Positions 14,488 through 22,026 of a stretch of DNA of 23,532 nucleotides are shown here, in pieces. Location: positions 1 to 23,532 of the forward strand of contig JAIDPG010000370.1 of NCBI GenBank assembly GCA_029062865.1, written 5' to 3'. Numbering within the stretch: position 1 is the first letter of the stretch; each line of letters opens with the position of its first letter. A program made the translations under genes and the position numbers. The stretch is from Oscillospiraceae bacterium (GTDB lineage: Bacteria; Bacillota; Clostridia; Oscillospirales; Ruminococcaceae). The notes beneath the pieces were generated by a model, which saw only the letters and a program-made list of their open reading frames with translations, did not search any database and was not told the origin of the DNA.

Positions 14488-15756
14488 ATGAAGCTTAGAT
14501 TTTACAACTCAAAAATACTCACAATGCAGGACGAAAAGATCATCGAGGGCGAGCTTCACACCGATGGCGGGAAAATTTCGTTTGTCGGTGAAAACGCTCC
14601 CAACGGCGAGTTCGACCGCGAAATCGATTTGAGCGGAAACCTGATAATCCCGGGCTTCAAGAACGCCCACACGCACACCGCGATGACGTTCCTGCGCTCG
14701 TTCGCCGACGATCTGCCGCTGAACGACTGGCTTTACGAGCAGGTTTTCCCGCACGAGGCGAAGCTCACCGAGGATGCGGTTTACGCGTTCACACAACTTG
14801 GGAATATGGAGTACTTAACAAGCGGAATCACGGCTTCGTTCGATATGTATATGAAGCTCCCAGCGTATACAAAGGCGTGCGCCGATATGGGCTTTAGAAG
14901 CGTTCTGTGCGGCTCTATCAACGATTTCGGCGGCACAGTCGAGAGCATTGAGGAGGAGTACAATACTTACAACAACTACGACCCGTTGATTTCCTATCAA
15001 CTTGGCTTTCACGCGGAATACACAACAAAGCGCGAGATCTTAGAAGGAATGGCGGCGTTGTCTCAAAAATACAAGGCTCCGCTGTACGCTCACAACAGCG
15101 AGACGAAAGCCGAGATCGCGGGCTGCAAGGAGCGTTACGGAATAACGCCGACGCAGCTTTTTGACAAGCTCGGAATGTTCGAGCACGGCGGCGGCGGGTT
15201 CCATTGCGTGTGGTTCGACGAGGAGGATATGTGCATTTTCCGCGACAAGGGCTTGTGGATGGTGACAAATCCCGCCTCTAATCTCAAGCTCGCCAGCGGA
15301 GTAGCGCCGATTTGCGAAATGCGCCGCGCGGGCATGAAGAACTTCGCGATAGGCACGGACGGCGCGGCTTCAAACAACTGCCTTGATATGTTCAAGGAAA
15401 TGTTTCTTGTGGCGGGGCTTCAGAAGGTTCGCGAGGAGGACGCGGCGGCGTGTCCCGCGTTTGACGTTCTCGAAATGGCGACAAAGGGCGGCGCGCTCGC
15501 TATGGGGCTTGACGATTGCGACATTCTGGCGGCGGGCAAAAAAGCCGACCTCGCCGTTATCGATCTCAAGCAGCCGAATATGCAGCCGCTTCACAACATA
15601 GCGAAAAATCTCGTTTATGCGGGCAGCAAGAGCAACGTTAAGATGACTGTTATCGACGGAAATATTCTGTACGAGGACGGGAAATTCACGACGGTTGACG
15701 CGGACGAGGTTTACGAGCGGGCGAACAGGCTGACGAAGCAGATATGCGGCGATTGA
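14488..15756 (+). CDS. mtaD: MTA/S-adenosylhomocysteine deaminase-type amidohydrolase
   Basis: This 422-residue protein belongs to the TrzN/AtzA-SAH deaminase branch of metal-dependent amidohydrolases, which deaminate S-adenosylhomocysteine, methylthioadenosine or related compounds. The metal-site motifs are in order: NAHTHTAM (59-66), LGFHAEYTT, APLYAHNSET and GTDGAASNNCLDMF. The small beta domain made from both termini is present (N-terminal FYNSKILTM, C-terminal DLAVIDLKQPN). The ATG follows GAAAGGA at a good distance. The substrate cannot be fixed from sequence. It precedes the Nudix-HisI fusion by 12 bases. The 89 bases between the broken lipoprotein gene and this start hold only the ribosome binding site. 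Confidence 0.88.
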   Translation: MKLRFYNSKILTMQDEKIIEGELHTDGGKISFVGENAPNGEFDREIDLSGNLIIPGFKNAHTHTAMTFLRSFADDLPLNDWLYEQVFPHEAKLTEDAVYAFTQLGNMEYLTSGITASFDMYMKLPAYTKACADMGFRSVLCGSINDFGGTVESIEEEYNTYNNYDPLISYQLGFHAEYTTKREILEGMAALSQKYKAPLYAHNSETKAEIAGCKERYGITPTQLFDKLGMFEHGGGGFHCVWFDEEDMCIFRDKGLWMVTNPASNLKLASGVAPICEMRRAGMKNFAIGTDGAASNNCLDMFKEMFLVAGLQKVREEDAAACPAFDVLEMATKGGALAMGLDDCDILAAGKKADLAVIDLKQPNMQPLHNIAKNLVYAGSKSNVKMTVIDGNILYEDGKFTTVDADEVYERANRLTKQICGD

Positions 15757-15768
15757 AAGGTATAGCCT

Positions 15769-16506
15769 ATGACAGTCAAATTCCACGAAAGCGTTAAGGA
15801 CGGCGATCTGAAATATGCCGTTATCCTTGCAAAATTTAACGGAAAGTATGTGTTCGTAAAGCATAGGGAGCGTGAGACGCTTGAAATGCCGGGCGGTCAT
15901 CGTGAACCGGGCGAGAACATCGCGCAGACCGCCGCCCGCGAGCTCTATGAGGAAACGGGTGCGGAAAAGTATTCTCTGCGGCAGATTACACCATATTCCG
16001 TTGAAAAAGACGGTATAACAAGCTATGGTATGCTGTTTTACGCGGAAGTAACCGAGCTTGGAGAGCTGCCGAATTCCGAGATTGAGAGCGTTATCTTGCT
16101 TGACGAGCCGCCGCGCGGGCTTTCGGAATTGACATATCCCGAAATTCAGCCTAAGCTGCTTGAAAAAATTGAAAGTGAATTGAAAAAGGAAATGGACTTA
16201 AAAAAATACTTCAAAAAAGGCGAGCTTATCCCCGCGATAGTTCAGGACGCAGAAAACGGCGAGGTGCTGATGCTCGCGTACATGAACGAGGAAAGCCTCG
16301 CGAAAACGCTCGAAACGGGCTATACGTGGTTCTGGAGCCGCTCGCGGCAGGAGCTTTGGAACAAGGGCGCGACGTCCGGGCACGTTCAAAAGGTTATCGA
16401 GATTTACGGCGACTGCGACGATGACACTTTGCTTATAAAGGTAGAGCAGACGGGCGCGGCGTGCCATACCGGAAACCGCACGTGCTTTTTCAACAGAATA
16501 AAATGA
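15769..16506 (+). CDS. hisI: Nudix hydrolase-HisI fusion (phosphoribosyl-AMP cyclohydrolase)
   Basis: Two enzymes share one open frame of 245 residues. Residues 1-135 are a Nudix domain with a complete box from Gly43 (GHREPGEN) through RELYEETGA to Ala65. Residues 142-245 are a full HisI, which opens the purine ring of phosphoribosyl-AMP: SRSRQELWNKGATSGH (190-205), Mg-binding Asp215, Asp217 and Asp219 in GDCDDDTL, and zinc ligands Cys216, Cys232 and Cys239. An internal ATG (16192) marks the HisI start, but the AAAGGA before it is too close for good initiation, so one fused protein is more likely. HisE, the usual HisI fusion partner, is separate at 18415. The stop overlaps the nitroreductase start (ATGA). 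Confidence 0.93.
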   Translation: MTVKFHESVKDGDLKYAVILAKFNGKYVFVKHRERETLEMPGGHREPGENIAQTAARELYEETGAEKYSLRQITPYSVEKDGITSYGMLFYAEVTELGELPNSEIESVILLDEPPRGLSELTYPEIQPKLLEKIESELKKEMDLKKYFKKGELIPAIVQDAENGEVLMLAYMNEESLAKTLETGYTWFWSRSRQELWNKGATSGHVQKVIEIYGDCDDDTLLIKVEQTGAACHTGNRTCFFNRIK

Positions 16507-17114
16507 GCGGATATACATTTGAAAACGATCCTATATTCACAAGAAGAAGTATACGAAAGTTTTTAAAGCGTGATGTGCCGTTAAGTCTGATCGACGCGAT
16601 GATAAACGCCGCGATACAAGCGCCCTCCGCGAAGAATAGGCAGCCGTGGCGGTTTATCATGCTGGCAGGAGAACACAAAGCGGAGTTCGAGCGGTGCATG
16701 GAAAGCGGTCTTGATCGTGAGGAAAACGGAGCTCCGCTTTTACCGCGTTCGAGCTCGGGACTTCCCGACGCTCGGAACACTCTGCGGATAATAAAGGAAG
16801 CCCCCTTGCTTATCGCTGTTGTAAACACAAACGGCAAGTCTCCGTTCGTGCCTGTCGACAGCGACGACCGTGTGACGGAGATATGCGATACGCTGTCTAT
16901 CGGCGCGGCTGTTCAGAATATGCTGCTTACGGCGGAAAAACTGGGTCTGGGGACTCTTTGGATAGCCAACACCTGCTTTGCGTATCCCGAATTGACAGAG
17001 CTTTTGAAAACGGACGGTCAATTGGTCGGGGCGGTCGCGGTAGGTTATGCCGATGAGGCACCAATGCCGCGTCCTAGAAAGAGCATAGAGGAGATCTCCG
17101 AATACAGAAATTAG
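16503..17114 (+). CDS. Nitroreductase-family FMN oxidoreductase
   Basis: A 203-residue nitroreductase-type flavoprotein, which reduces nitro compounds, quinones or other acceptors with NAD(P)H through FMN. The N-terminus has FTRRSIRKFLKRDVP and the FMN-binding APSAKNRQPWRFIML; the second half has DTLSIGAAVQNMLLTAEKL followed by GLGTLWIA, all typical. The frame is open from 16461, but that would lie inside hisI; the ATG at 16503 overlaps the hisI stop (ATGA) and gives the standard N-terminus. The natural substrate is unknown. A GNAT gene follows after 32 bases. Confidence 0.9.
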   Translation: MSGYTFENDPIFTRRSIRKFLKRDVPLSLIDAMINAAIQAPSAKNRQPWRFIMLAGEHKAEFERCMESGLDREENGAPLLPRSSSGLPDARNTLRIIKEAPLLIAVVNTNGKSPFVPVDSDDRVTEICDTLSIGAAVQNMLLTAEKLGLGTLWIANTCFAYPELTELLKTDGQLVGAVAVGYADEAPMPRPRKSIEEISEYRN

Positions 17115-17146
17115 AGTATTCCGAGCAAAGCAATATGGAGGATAAA

Positions 17147-17734
17147 ATGGAAATTGAAGTCAGAAAGCTTATGCCGGAGGATGCCGAAGCGTATGCGAAC
17201 TTTTTTGATACTACGCCGCACGACGATCATAACCCCGAGAATACCTGTTACTGCGTGAACTGGTGCAGCGCGGATCACCGCGCTATGAAACAGCCCGACC
17301 GCGAGGAACGTCGCGCTATGGCGATAGACTATGTGCGAAACGGTATTCTTCAAGGCTATGTTGCTCTTAAAGACGGAAAGATCATAGGCTGGTGCAACGC
17401 CAATACAAAATCCGACTGTCGGAACTGCGCCGGACTTGTTTTCGGCTTGCCCGATCTCCAAAAGGCGGAATCCGCGCCCGAGGAAAAGGTCAAGGCGGTA
17501 TATTGCTTTATGGTCGCGGAGGAGTATCACAGGCAGGGAGCAGCCCGCAGGCTTTTACGGGCTGTCTGTGAGGACGCAAAGAAAGACGGCTTTGATTACG
17601 TCGAAGCCTATCCGCAAAAGGACGCTTCCGTTACATATATGCAGTTTATGGGATTTGACGAGCTGTATAAAAGCGAGGGCTTTGAGCATTACATGGAGCT
17701 TGATGATAAGTTCGTTGTACGAAAGTATCTGTGA
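17147..17734 (+). CDS. GNAT N-acetyltransferase
   Basis: A 195-residue GNAT acetyltransferase. It starts with EIEVRKLMPEDAEAYANFF and carries the acetyl-CoA binding segment VAEEYHRQGAARRLLRAV, followed by FDYVEAYP. The N-terminal half is unusually rich in cysteine (NTCYCVNWCS and SDCRNC), which could bind a metal or reflect redox sensitivity. Two ATG codons are possible; 17147 is preferred over 17135 because GGAGG lies just upstream of it. The acceptor is unknown. It is followed by a 60-base gap with a weak TCACA/TGTGA dyad (17756-17780) and no convincing promoter. Confidence 0.87.
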   Translation: MEIEVRKLMPEDAEAYANFFDTTPHDDHNPENTCYCVNWCSADHRAMKQPDREERRAMAIDYVRNGILQGYVALKDGKIIGWCNANTKSDCRNCAGLVFGLPDLQKAESAPEEKVKAVYCFMVAEEYHRQGAARRLLRAVCEDAKKDGFDYVEAYPQKDASVTYMQFMGFDELYKSEGFEHYMELDDKFVVRKYL

Positions 17735-17794
17735 TAGTGCAAAAATAACAAACTGTCACATATTTCAATAAAATTTGTGAAAGGGTGTGAAGCG

Positions 17795-18418
17795 GTGAAT
17801 AAAATCACCTTGCTTTTTGGAACGGGAAATCCCTCAAAGCTGAACACCATGCGCGAGAGCTTAAAGGACTTGGATATCGAGCTTTTAAGTCTGCGCGATA
17901 TGGAGAACAGCCCGCCCGACATTGACGAGGGCGGTTCAAGCCCTCTTGAAAACGCGCGGATAAAAGCCATATCATATTATCGATTTTACGGAATACCCGT
18001 GTTTTCTCTGGACAGCGGACTGTTCTTTGAGAATGTTCCCGATGAGCTTCAACCGGGAGTACACGTGCGGAACATCGGAGGAAAGCATCTGTCCGACAAT
18101 GAGATGATAGAGTACTATTCATCGCTTGCGCGGAGGTTCGGCGGCAGGCTGACGGCGCGCTATAAAAATGCGCTCTGCCTTGTAATGTCGGAGGACGAGA
18201 TGTACACAAGCATGGACGAGAGCCTTTGGGGCAAGGCGTTTTGGCTCTCCGATACGCCGCACGTCAGACCGCATAAGGAGGGCTTTCCGCTCGACCGTCT
18301 TTCCGTTGAGATCGAAAGCGGAAAATATTACTTCGATTTGCCCGAAAGCGTTGAAACCGCAATGAACAAGGGCTTTAGGAGCTTTTTTGAAAATTCTTTA
18401 AAGGAGAAATTATTATGA
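17795..18418 (+). CDS. HAM1/RdgB-family non-canonical purine NTP pyrophosphatase
   Basis: This family hydrolyses ITP, XTP and their deoxy forms to monophosphates, keeping deaminated purines out of nucleic acids. The 207 residues start with ITLLFGTGNPSKL, the family signature, followed by PLENARIKA and the acidic motif SLDSGLFFE. Similarity is lower in the second half (RPHKEGFPLDRL), so this is a divergent member and its substrate range is uncertain. I chose GTG 17795 because AAAGGG lies 9 bases upstream; GTG 17777 in the same frame has no site. The stop overlaps the hisE start (ATGA), so the two are translationally coupled. Confidence 0.85.
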   Translation: MNKITLLFGTGNPSKLNTMRESLKDLDIELLSLRDMENSPPDIDEGGSSPLENARIKAISYYRFYGIPVFSLDSGLFFENVPDELQPGVHVRNIGGKHLSDNEMIEYYSSLARRFGGRLTARYKNALCLVMSEDEMYTSMDESLWGKAFWLSDTPHVRPHKEGFPLDRLSVEIESGKYYFDLPESVETAMNKGFRSFFENSLKEKLL

Positions 18419-18741
18419 GCGAAGCATTCAAGGAAATGTACGATGTGATAGTTGACCGCCGCGCCAATCCACAGGAGGGCAGCTACACGTGCTATCTGTT
18501 CGACAAGGGCGTCGACAAGATACTGAAAAAGTGCGGCGAGGAGTGCACCGAAATGGTAATCGCCGCGAAGAACAAGGACAACGACGAGCTCGCCAACGAG
18601 ATAAACGACCTGTTTTATCATGTGGCGGTGCTTATGGCGGAGCGCGGCTTGACGGTTGAGGAGGTCGAGCGCATTATGCACGAGAGAAGCCTGAAAATAG
18701 GCAATCTGAAGCAATTCCACGTAAGCGACCATAATACTTAA
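18415..18741 (+). CDS. hisE: Phosphoribosyl-ATP pyrophosphatase
   Basis: HisE removes pyrophosphate from phosphoribosyl-ATP to give the HisI substrate phosphoribosyl-AMP, the second step of histidine synthesis. The 108 residues match the stand-alone all-alpha enzyme of the MazG superfamily: KILKKCGEECTEMVIAAKN and ELANEINDLFYHVAVLMAERG carry the metal-binding Glu and Asp pattern. The ribosome binding site AAAGGAG (18400-18406) lies inside the end of the preceding HAM1-type gene, and the ATG overlaps its stop codon. It is the last gene of the unit and is followed by hairpin C and a terminator. Confidence 0.96.
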   Translation: MSEAFKEMYDVIVDRRANPQEGSYTCYLFDKGVDKILKKCGEECTEMVIAAKNKDNDELANEINDLFYHVAVLMAERGLTVEEVERIMHERSLKIGNLKQFHVSDHNT

Positions 18742-18762
18742 AAACCACATTACGACAGCGAA

Positions 18763-18784
18763 TTCCCCTGCCTTCGGCGGGGAA
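18763..18784. repeat. GC-clamped triloop hairpin, copy C (degenerate)
   Basis: TTCCCCTGCC pairs with GGCGGGGAA around a TTC loop, with one bulged T. AAA and not U residues follow, so it is not itself a terminator. It starts 21 bases after hisE, and a true terminator starts 19 bases further on, the same arrangement as hairpin B and its terminator. Confidence 0.65.
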
Positions 18785-18802
18785 AAATACGTGTTTGCGG
18801 TG

Positions 18803-18833
18803 ACGCTCCCCGTCGGCGGCAGGGAGCGTTTTT
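18803..18833 (+). terminator. Intrinsic terminator after hisE
   Basis: ACGCTCCC (18803-18810) pairs with GGGAGCGT (18822-18829) and TTTTT follows (18829-18833). It ends the cobW-hisE transcript. The rest of the 238-base gap to the aldolase gene is AT-rich and holds hairpin C, short AT dyads (AATTTC-T-GAAATT at 18858-18870) and the next promoter. Confidence 0.88.
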
Positions 18834-18902
18834 CGTTAATTCACAAAGTGAGGCATAAATTTCTGAAATTCAAAAAAATAACGGAAAATTTTTCAAAATA
18901 TC

Positions 18903-18931
18903 TTGCTTTTTTGTGGAAAGTGTGGTACAAT
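18903..18931 (+). promoter_or_regulatory. Sigma-A promoter of the aldolase gene
   Basis: A -35 TTGCTT (18903-18908) and -10 TACAAT (18926-18931) lie 17 bases apart, with an extended -10 TG at 18923-18924. The leader to the ATG at 18980 is about 42 bases and has an AAAGGAG site. Confidence 0.82.
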
Positions 18932-18979
18932 AGATATGGATTTATAATCCTAAATCTTTTTTAAAGGAGTAAATAAAGT

Positions 18980-19843
18980 ATGTTAGTTTCCGCTAAAGAA
19001 ATGCTGAACAAGGCTCGCGACGGCAAGTACGCCGTTGGTCAGTTCAACATCAACAATCTCGAATGGACAAAGGCTATCCTCCAGACCGCGGAGGAGCTCA
19101 AAAGCCCGGTTATCCTCGGTGTTTCCGAGGGCGCGGGCAAGTATATGACGGGCTATAAGACCGTTGTGGGAATGGTTAAGGGTATGCTCGAGGAGCTGAA
19201 AATCACCGTTCCCGTTGCGCTTCACCTCGACCACGGCTCTTATGAGGGCGCAAAGGCTTGCATCGAGGCGGGCTTCTCGTCCGTAATGTTCGACGGCTCT
19301 CACTATCCGATCGACGAGAACGTCGCAAAGACCACCGAGCTTGTTAAGATCTGCAACGACAAGGGACTTTCGATCGAAGCAGAGGTCGGTTCTATCGGCG
19401 GCGAAGAGGACGGCGTTGTTGGCATGGGCGAGTGCGCCGACCCCAAGGAGTGCAAGATGATCGCGGATCTCGGCGTTACGATGCTGGCTGCGGGTATCGG
19501 CAACATTCACGGCAAGTATCCCGACAACTGGGCGGGTCTTTCGTTTGAGACGCTCGAGGCGGTCAAGAACGAGGTTGGCGATATGCCTCTGGTTCTTCAC
19601 GGCGGCACGGGAATTCCCGCGGATATGATAAAGAAGGCGATCTCGCTCGGCGTTGCGAAGATCAACGTTAATACCGAGTGTCAGCTCGCGTTCCAGGAAG
19701 CTACCCGCAAGTACATCGAGGCGGGCAAGGACAAGGAGGGCAAGGGCTTCGACCCGAGAAAGCTGCTCGCTCCCGGCGCGGAGGCTATCAAGGCTACCGT
19801 TAAGGAGAAAATGGAGCTGTTCGGTTCGGTCGGCAAGGCTTGA
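18980..19843 (+). CDS. fba: Class II fructose-1,6-bisphosphate aldolase
   Basis: The enzyme splits fructose 1,6-bisphosphate into dihydroxyacetone phosphate and glyceraldehyde 3-phosphate in glycolysis, using zinc. The 287 residues show the class II pattern: VGQFNINNLEW (19-29), ALHLDHGSYEGAK (80-92, with Asp84 catalytic and His85 a zinc ligand), EAEVGSIGGEEDG, AAGIGNIHGKYP, VLHGGTGIP and INVNTECQ. Related tagatose- or ketose-bisphosphate aldolases look similar, but the length and motifs fit Fba best. Codon use is strongly biased, as in highly expressed genes. It is transcribed alone, with its own promoter and terminator. Confidence 0.95.
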   Translation: MLVSAKEMLNKARDGKYAVGQFNINNLEWTKAILQTAEELKSPVILGVSEGAGKYMTGYKTVVGMVKGMLEELKITVPVALHLDHGSYEGAKACIEAGFSSVMFDGSHYPIDENVAKTTELVKICNDKGLSIEAEVGSIGGEEDGVVGMGECADPKECKMIADLGVTMLAAGIGNIHGKYPDNWAGLSFETLEAVKNEVGDMPLVLHGGTGIPADMIKKAISLGVAKINVNTECQLAFQEATRKYIEAGKDKEGKGFDPRKLLAPGAEAIKATVKEKMELFGSVGKA

Positions 19844-19856
19844 TTTTGAATTTTTT

Positions 19857-19884
19857 AACGGGGGCGAGATTTCGCCCCTGTTTT
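19857..19884 (+). terminator. Intrinsic terminator after fba
   Basis: GGGGCGA (19861-19867) pairs with TCGCCCC (19872-19878) around a four-base loop; the stem extends outward through G-U, C-G and A-T pairs. TTTT follows (19881-19884). No promoter is visible in the 36 bases before the next gene, so that gene may depend on read-through. Confidence 0.82.
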
Positions 19885-19920
19885 GCTGACGAAGCTATAA
19901 AAGAGCGAGGAGGTTATTTT

Positions 19921-20382
19921 ATGGAAACACTAAGTTTAGTCATCGGGAGCATTACATTGTCCGTGTTGGTATGGGCAGTAATAGAGAATGTCTTTTTCGT
20001 TAAAAGGGTTTTGGTTAATTCAAAGGGCTGCTCCGAAAAGTCTCGTAAAATAACTAAAAATCTCTTTGTCATTTCGCTTTTGTTGGCGGCTGTGATGATA
20101 TTTATATGCTTTTGCTTATTTAATACATCGTTTATGTCGGTGGAGTTTGTGAACTACATAGTATTTTTCTTTTTTTCCTTTCCTTTTTTGGTCGTTTTGT
20201 GGATGATAATAGAGCTCATATTGATGCTTATATCATCTATAAGAAAACAAAAGCAAGGCGGCGATGACGAGCAGGTGAGAAAATCAAAAAATATATTTCC
20301 TATCCTGGCGGTGTATTTAGTTGTCACGATTATTTTGTGTTTTGTTTTTGGGCTTATTTTAGTGGCCCTTTCGACTAAATGA
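19921..20382 (+). CDS. Four-helix membrane protein of unknown function
   Basis: I do not recognise this 153-residue protein. Four hydrophobic segments lie at about 5-27, 47-67, 77-105 and 125-150, separated by short basic loops (KRVLVNSKG, RKQKQGG and KSKN), so it is an integral membrane protein with most loops probably cytoplasmic. The frame is open from 19840 in the fba terminator region, but the ATG at 19921 has GAGGAGG upstream and a sensible N-terminus. The gene is clearly more AT-rich than fba. It is followed after 28 bases by a large unknown gene with a GGAGGAGG site and may share its transcript. Confidence 0.75.
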   Translation: METLSLVIGSITLSVLVWAVIENVFFVKRVLVNSKGCSEKSRKITKNLFVISLLLAAVMIFICFCLFNTSFMSVEFVNYIVFFFFSFPFLVVLWMIIELILMLISSIRKQKQGGDDEQVRKSKNIFPILAVYLVVTIILCFVFGLILVALSTK

Positions 20383-20410
20383 AAAGCGAGTGTAACTCGG
20401 AGGAGGAAAA

Positions 20411-21892
20411 ATGGGCAGATTTTCAACAACACTAAACGTAAAATGCGCGGATTTCGTGAGCGCGTTCACCGAGCTTATGAAAAAGCGCGGCTATGAGACC
20501 TGCAAGGAGGACGAGGCAGCGCTGTCGTATCTTGTGGCGCAAGGCGGCGAGTGGGCGACCTGCGCGTGCAGTGATTACAACGGCAATCCTCAGCACGCGG
20601 GCGAGGACGCGGATTTTTTCGCAAACGAGTTGAAAACGCCCGTTATCTTCGTCGAGATAGTCGACAGCGATTTCGCGATACTCAAAATGAACGGCGACGA
20701 GGTAATAGCCGGCGACGGTTCGGGCTACGGCATTGAGGACGCTCCGAAGGGCAGTAAGGCTGTTTGGGAGCCGCTGCTCGTCCACGGCACGTTTGAGGAG
20801 CTCACGGATATCTGGAGCGCAGACGAGGTCTTTGTGGAGGACGCGCTTTGCAGATCCGCGCCGCTGCTTGGGATAGACCCGAATTACATTTGCGCGGATC
20901 ACCGCGACCTTTCCGAAATGCCCGACGACGCAAACATCACCGCGCTTTGCTTCAAGAAAATCGGCGCTGGTAAGCCGATGACGTTCAACGCGGGATTTAT
21001 CAAGGTTTTCGGCGAGGGGCTTGAGCCTTACGGCTTCATGAGATTAAAGAAAACCAAGAACACTCAGCCGTATTTCGCGCGTGTGATAAACGGCGATATA
21101 TTGCAGGTCGTTACCTATCGCACGGTAAGCTCAAATAAGGTGAAGTACAAGTGCATTGAGATTTTGGGCGGCGCGGTCACTCTCTACCGCAGAAATCTGG
21201 ATTTTCTTTATCATGAGCTGAATCCGCAGGATGAAATGCCCGACATACGCAGATATTATGCTGCATACCCCGAGATAGAGGTCGATGAGGCTGTTATGAA
21301 AAGCGTTGTTCAGTATAACTGTGATATTTGGAATTCACCTAACGACGCGATTACGGACAAGGCTAAATTAAAAGCTTATTTTCGCCGTGACACTATAGAT
21401 TTCCTTATAAAATCGGACGACAACGAAGAAATGCTCAAGGGTCTTGGGTTGGCGTTTGACGTATTGAAGAGTGTAACGCTGACCGTTCTGAATAAGATCA
21501 CAGACCTCAATTCCTGCATTGACTATTTATTCCGCTTTAGGCGTAGCGTGTTGGGATGCCATGTGGAACTATGCCCTTTTGATGAATTTGTTTCTAATGA
21601 GCGTTACGGTTACTCTCATGGGCTTGCGTTAGTCAAAGCGGGCTACGGCGGAAAAGAACTACAAGCAATTGCGGATAAAGATAACGCGGAAGAGGCGCGG
21701 CTTATAAAAGAGGGACTCTACAAAATTACTTGGGAAGAGCATGAAGCACGGTGCAAAAGAGGAGACGAGTATGTGGCAAAACAATCGGCTCTTCTTGAAG
21801 AGTTAGGTAAAGACAGCCGCGTGCTTGACGAGCTGGAGCGCGTCAAAGCCGCAAACACCGAGCTGCTCCGTTCCTACGGGCTTGATGTCTGA
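20411..21892 (+). CDS. Large protein of unknown function
   Basis: I do not recognise this 493-residue protein. It has no signal peptide or membrane segment. The first 185 residues form an acidic region with FSTTLNVKCADFVSAFTELM and several Gly-Asp stretches. A second part from about 190 (FIKVFGEGLEPYGFMRLKK, then YFARVINGDILQVVTYR) faintly resembles DUF4304-type domains; this is weak. The C-terminus is helical and charged (WEEHEARCKRGDEYVAKQ to LERVKAANTELLRSYG). Codons between about 21290 and 21790 are more AT-rich than on either side, as if the middle had another origin. The ATG follows GGAGGAGG. It ends 26 bases before the tyrA promoter. Confidence 0.75.
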   Translation: MGRFSTTLNVKCADFVSAFTELMKKRGYETCKEDEAALSYLVAQGGEWATCACSDYNGNPQHAGEDADFFANELKTPVIFVEIVDSDFAILKMNGDEVIAGDGSGYGIEDAPKGSKAVWEPLLVHGTFEELTDIWSADEVFVEDALCRSAPLLGIDPNYICADHRDLSEMPDDANITALCFKKIGAGKPMTFNAGFIKVFGEGLEPYGFMRLKKTKNTQPYFARVINGDILQVVTYRTVSSNKVKYKCIEILGGAVTLYRRNLDFLYHELNPQDEMPDIRRYYAAYPEIEVDEAVMKSVVQYNCDIWNSPNDAITDKAKLKAYFRRDTIDFLIKSDDNEEMLKGLGLAFDVLKSVTLTVLNKITDLNSCIDYLFRFRRSVLGCHVELCPFDEFVSNERYGYSHGLALVKAGYGGKELQAIADKDNAEEARLIKEGLYKITWEEHEARCKRGDEYVAKQSALLEELGKDSRVLDELERVKAANTELLRSYGLDV

Positions 21893-21918
21893 AAAATCAA
21901 AAATTACCAAAAAATCCC

Positions 21919-21947
21919 TTGCAAAATTTTTCAATATATGTTATAAT
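21919..21947 (+). promoter_or_regulatory. Sigma-A promoter upstream of tyrA
   Basis: A -35 TTGCAA (21919-21924) and a perfect -10 TATAAT (21942-21947) lie 17 bases apart, with an extended -10 TG at 21939. The start near 21954 would give a leader of about 110 bases before tyrA. Confidence 0.82.
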
Positions 21948-21986
21948 AAAGACAACATAATATCTTTAACAGGATAAACATTAATA

Positions 21987-22026
21987 TTCAAGTCCGCATA
22001 CGATTGGCTTGAAAATATGTTATAAT
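21987..22026 (+). promoter_or_regulatory. Dyad and second extended -10 in the tyrA leader
   Basis: TTCAAG (21987-21992) and CTTGAA (22008-22013) form an inverted repeat, followed by a second TGT-TATAAT (extended -10 at 22018-22026). The 15 bases around this -10 (22015-22029) are identical to those around the first (21936-21950). No good -35 matches the second -10, so it may be a weak or activator-dependent start, or the dyad may act on the leader RNA. Confidence 0.4.

Noticed and set aside
17756..17780. TCACA/TGTGA dyad before the HAM1-type gene as a regulator site.
   Set aside because: Five-base arms in AT-rich DNA with no convincing promoter beside them; likely chance.
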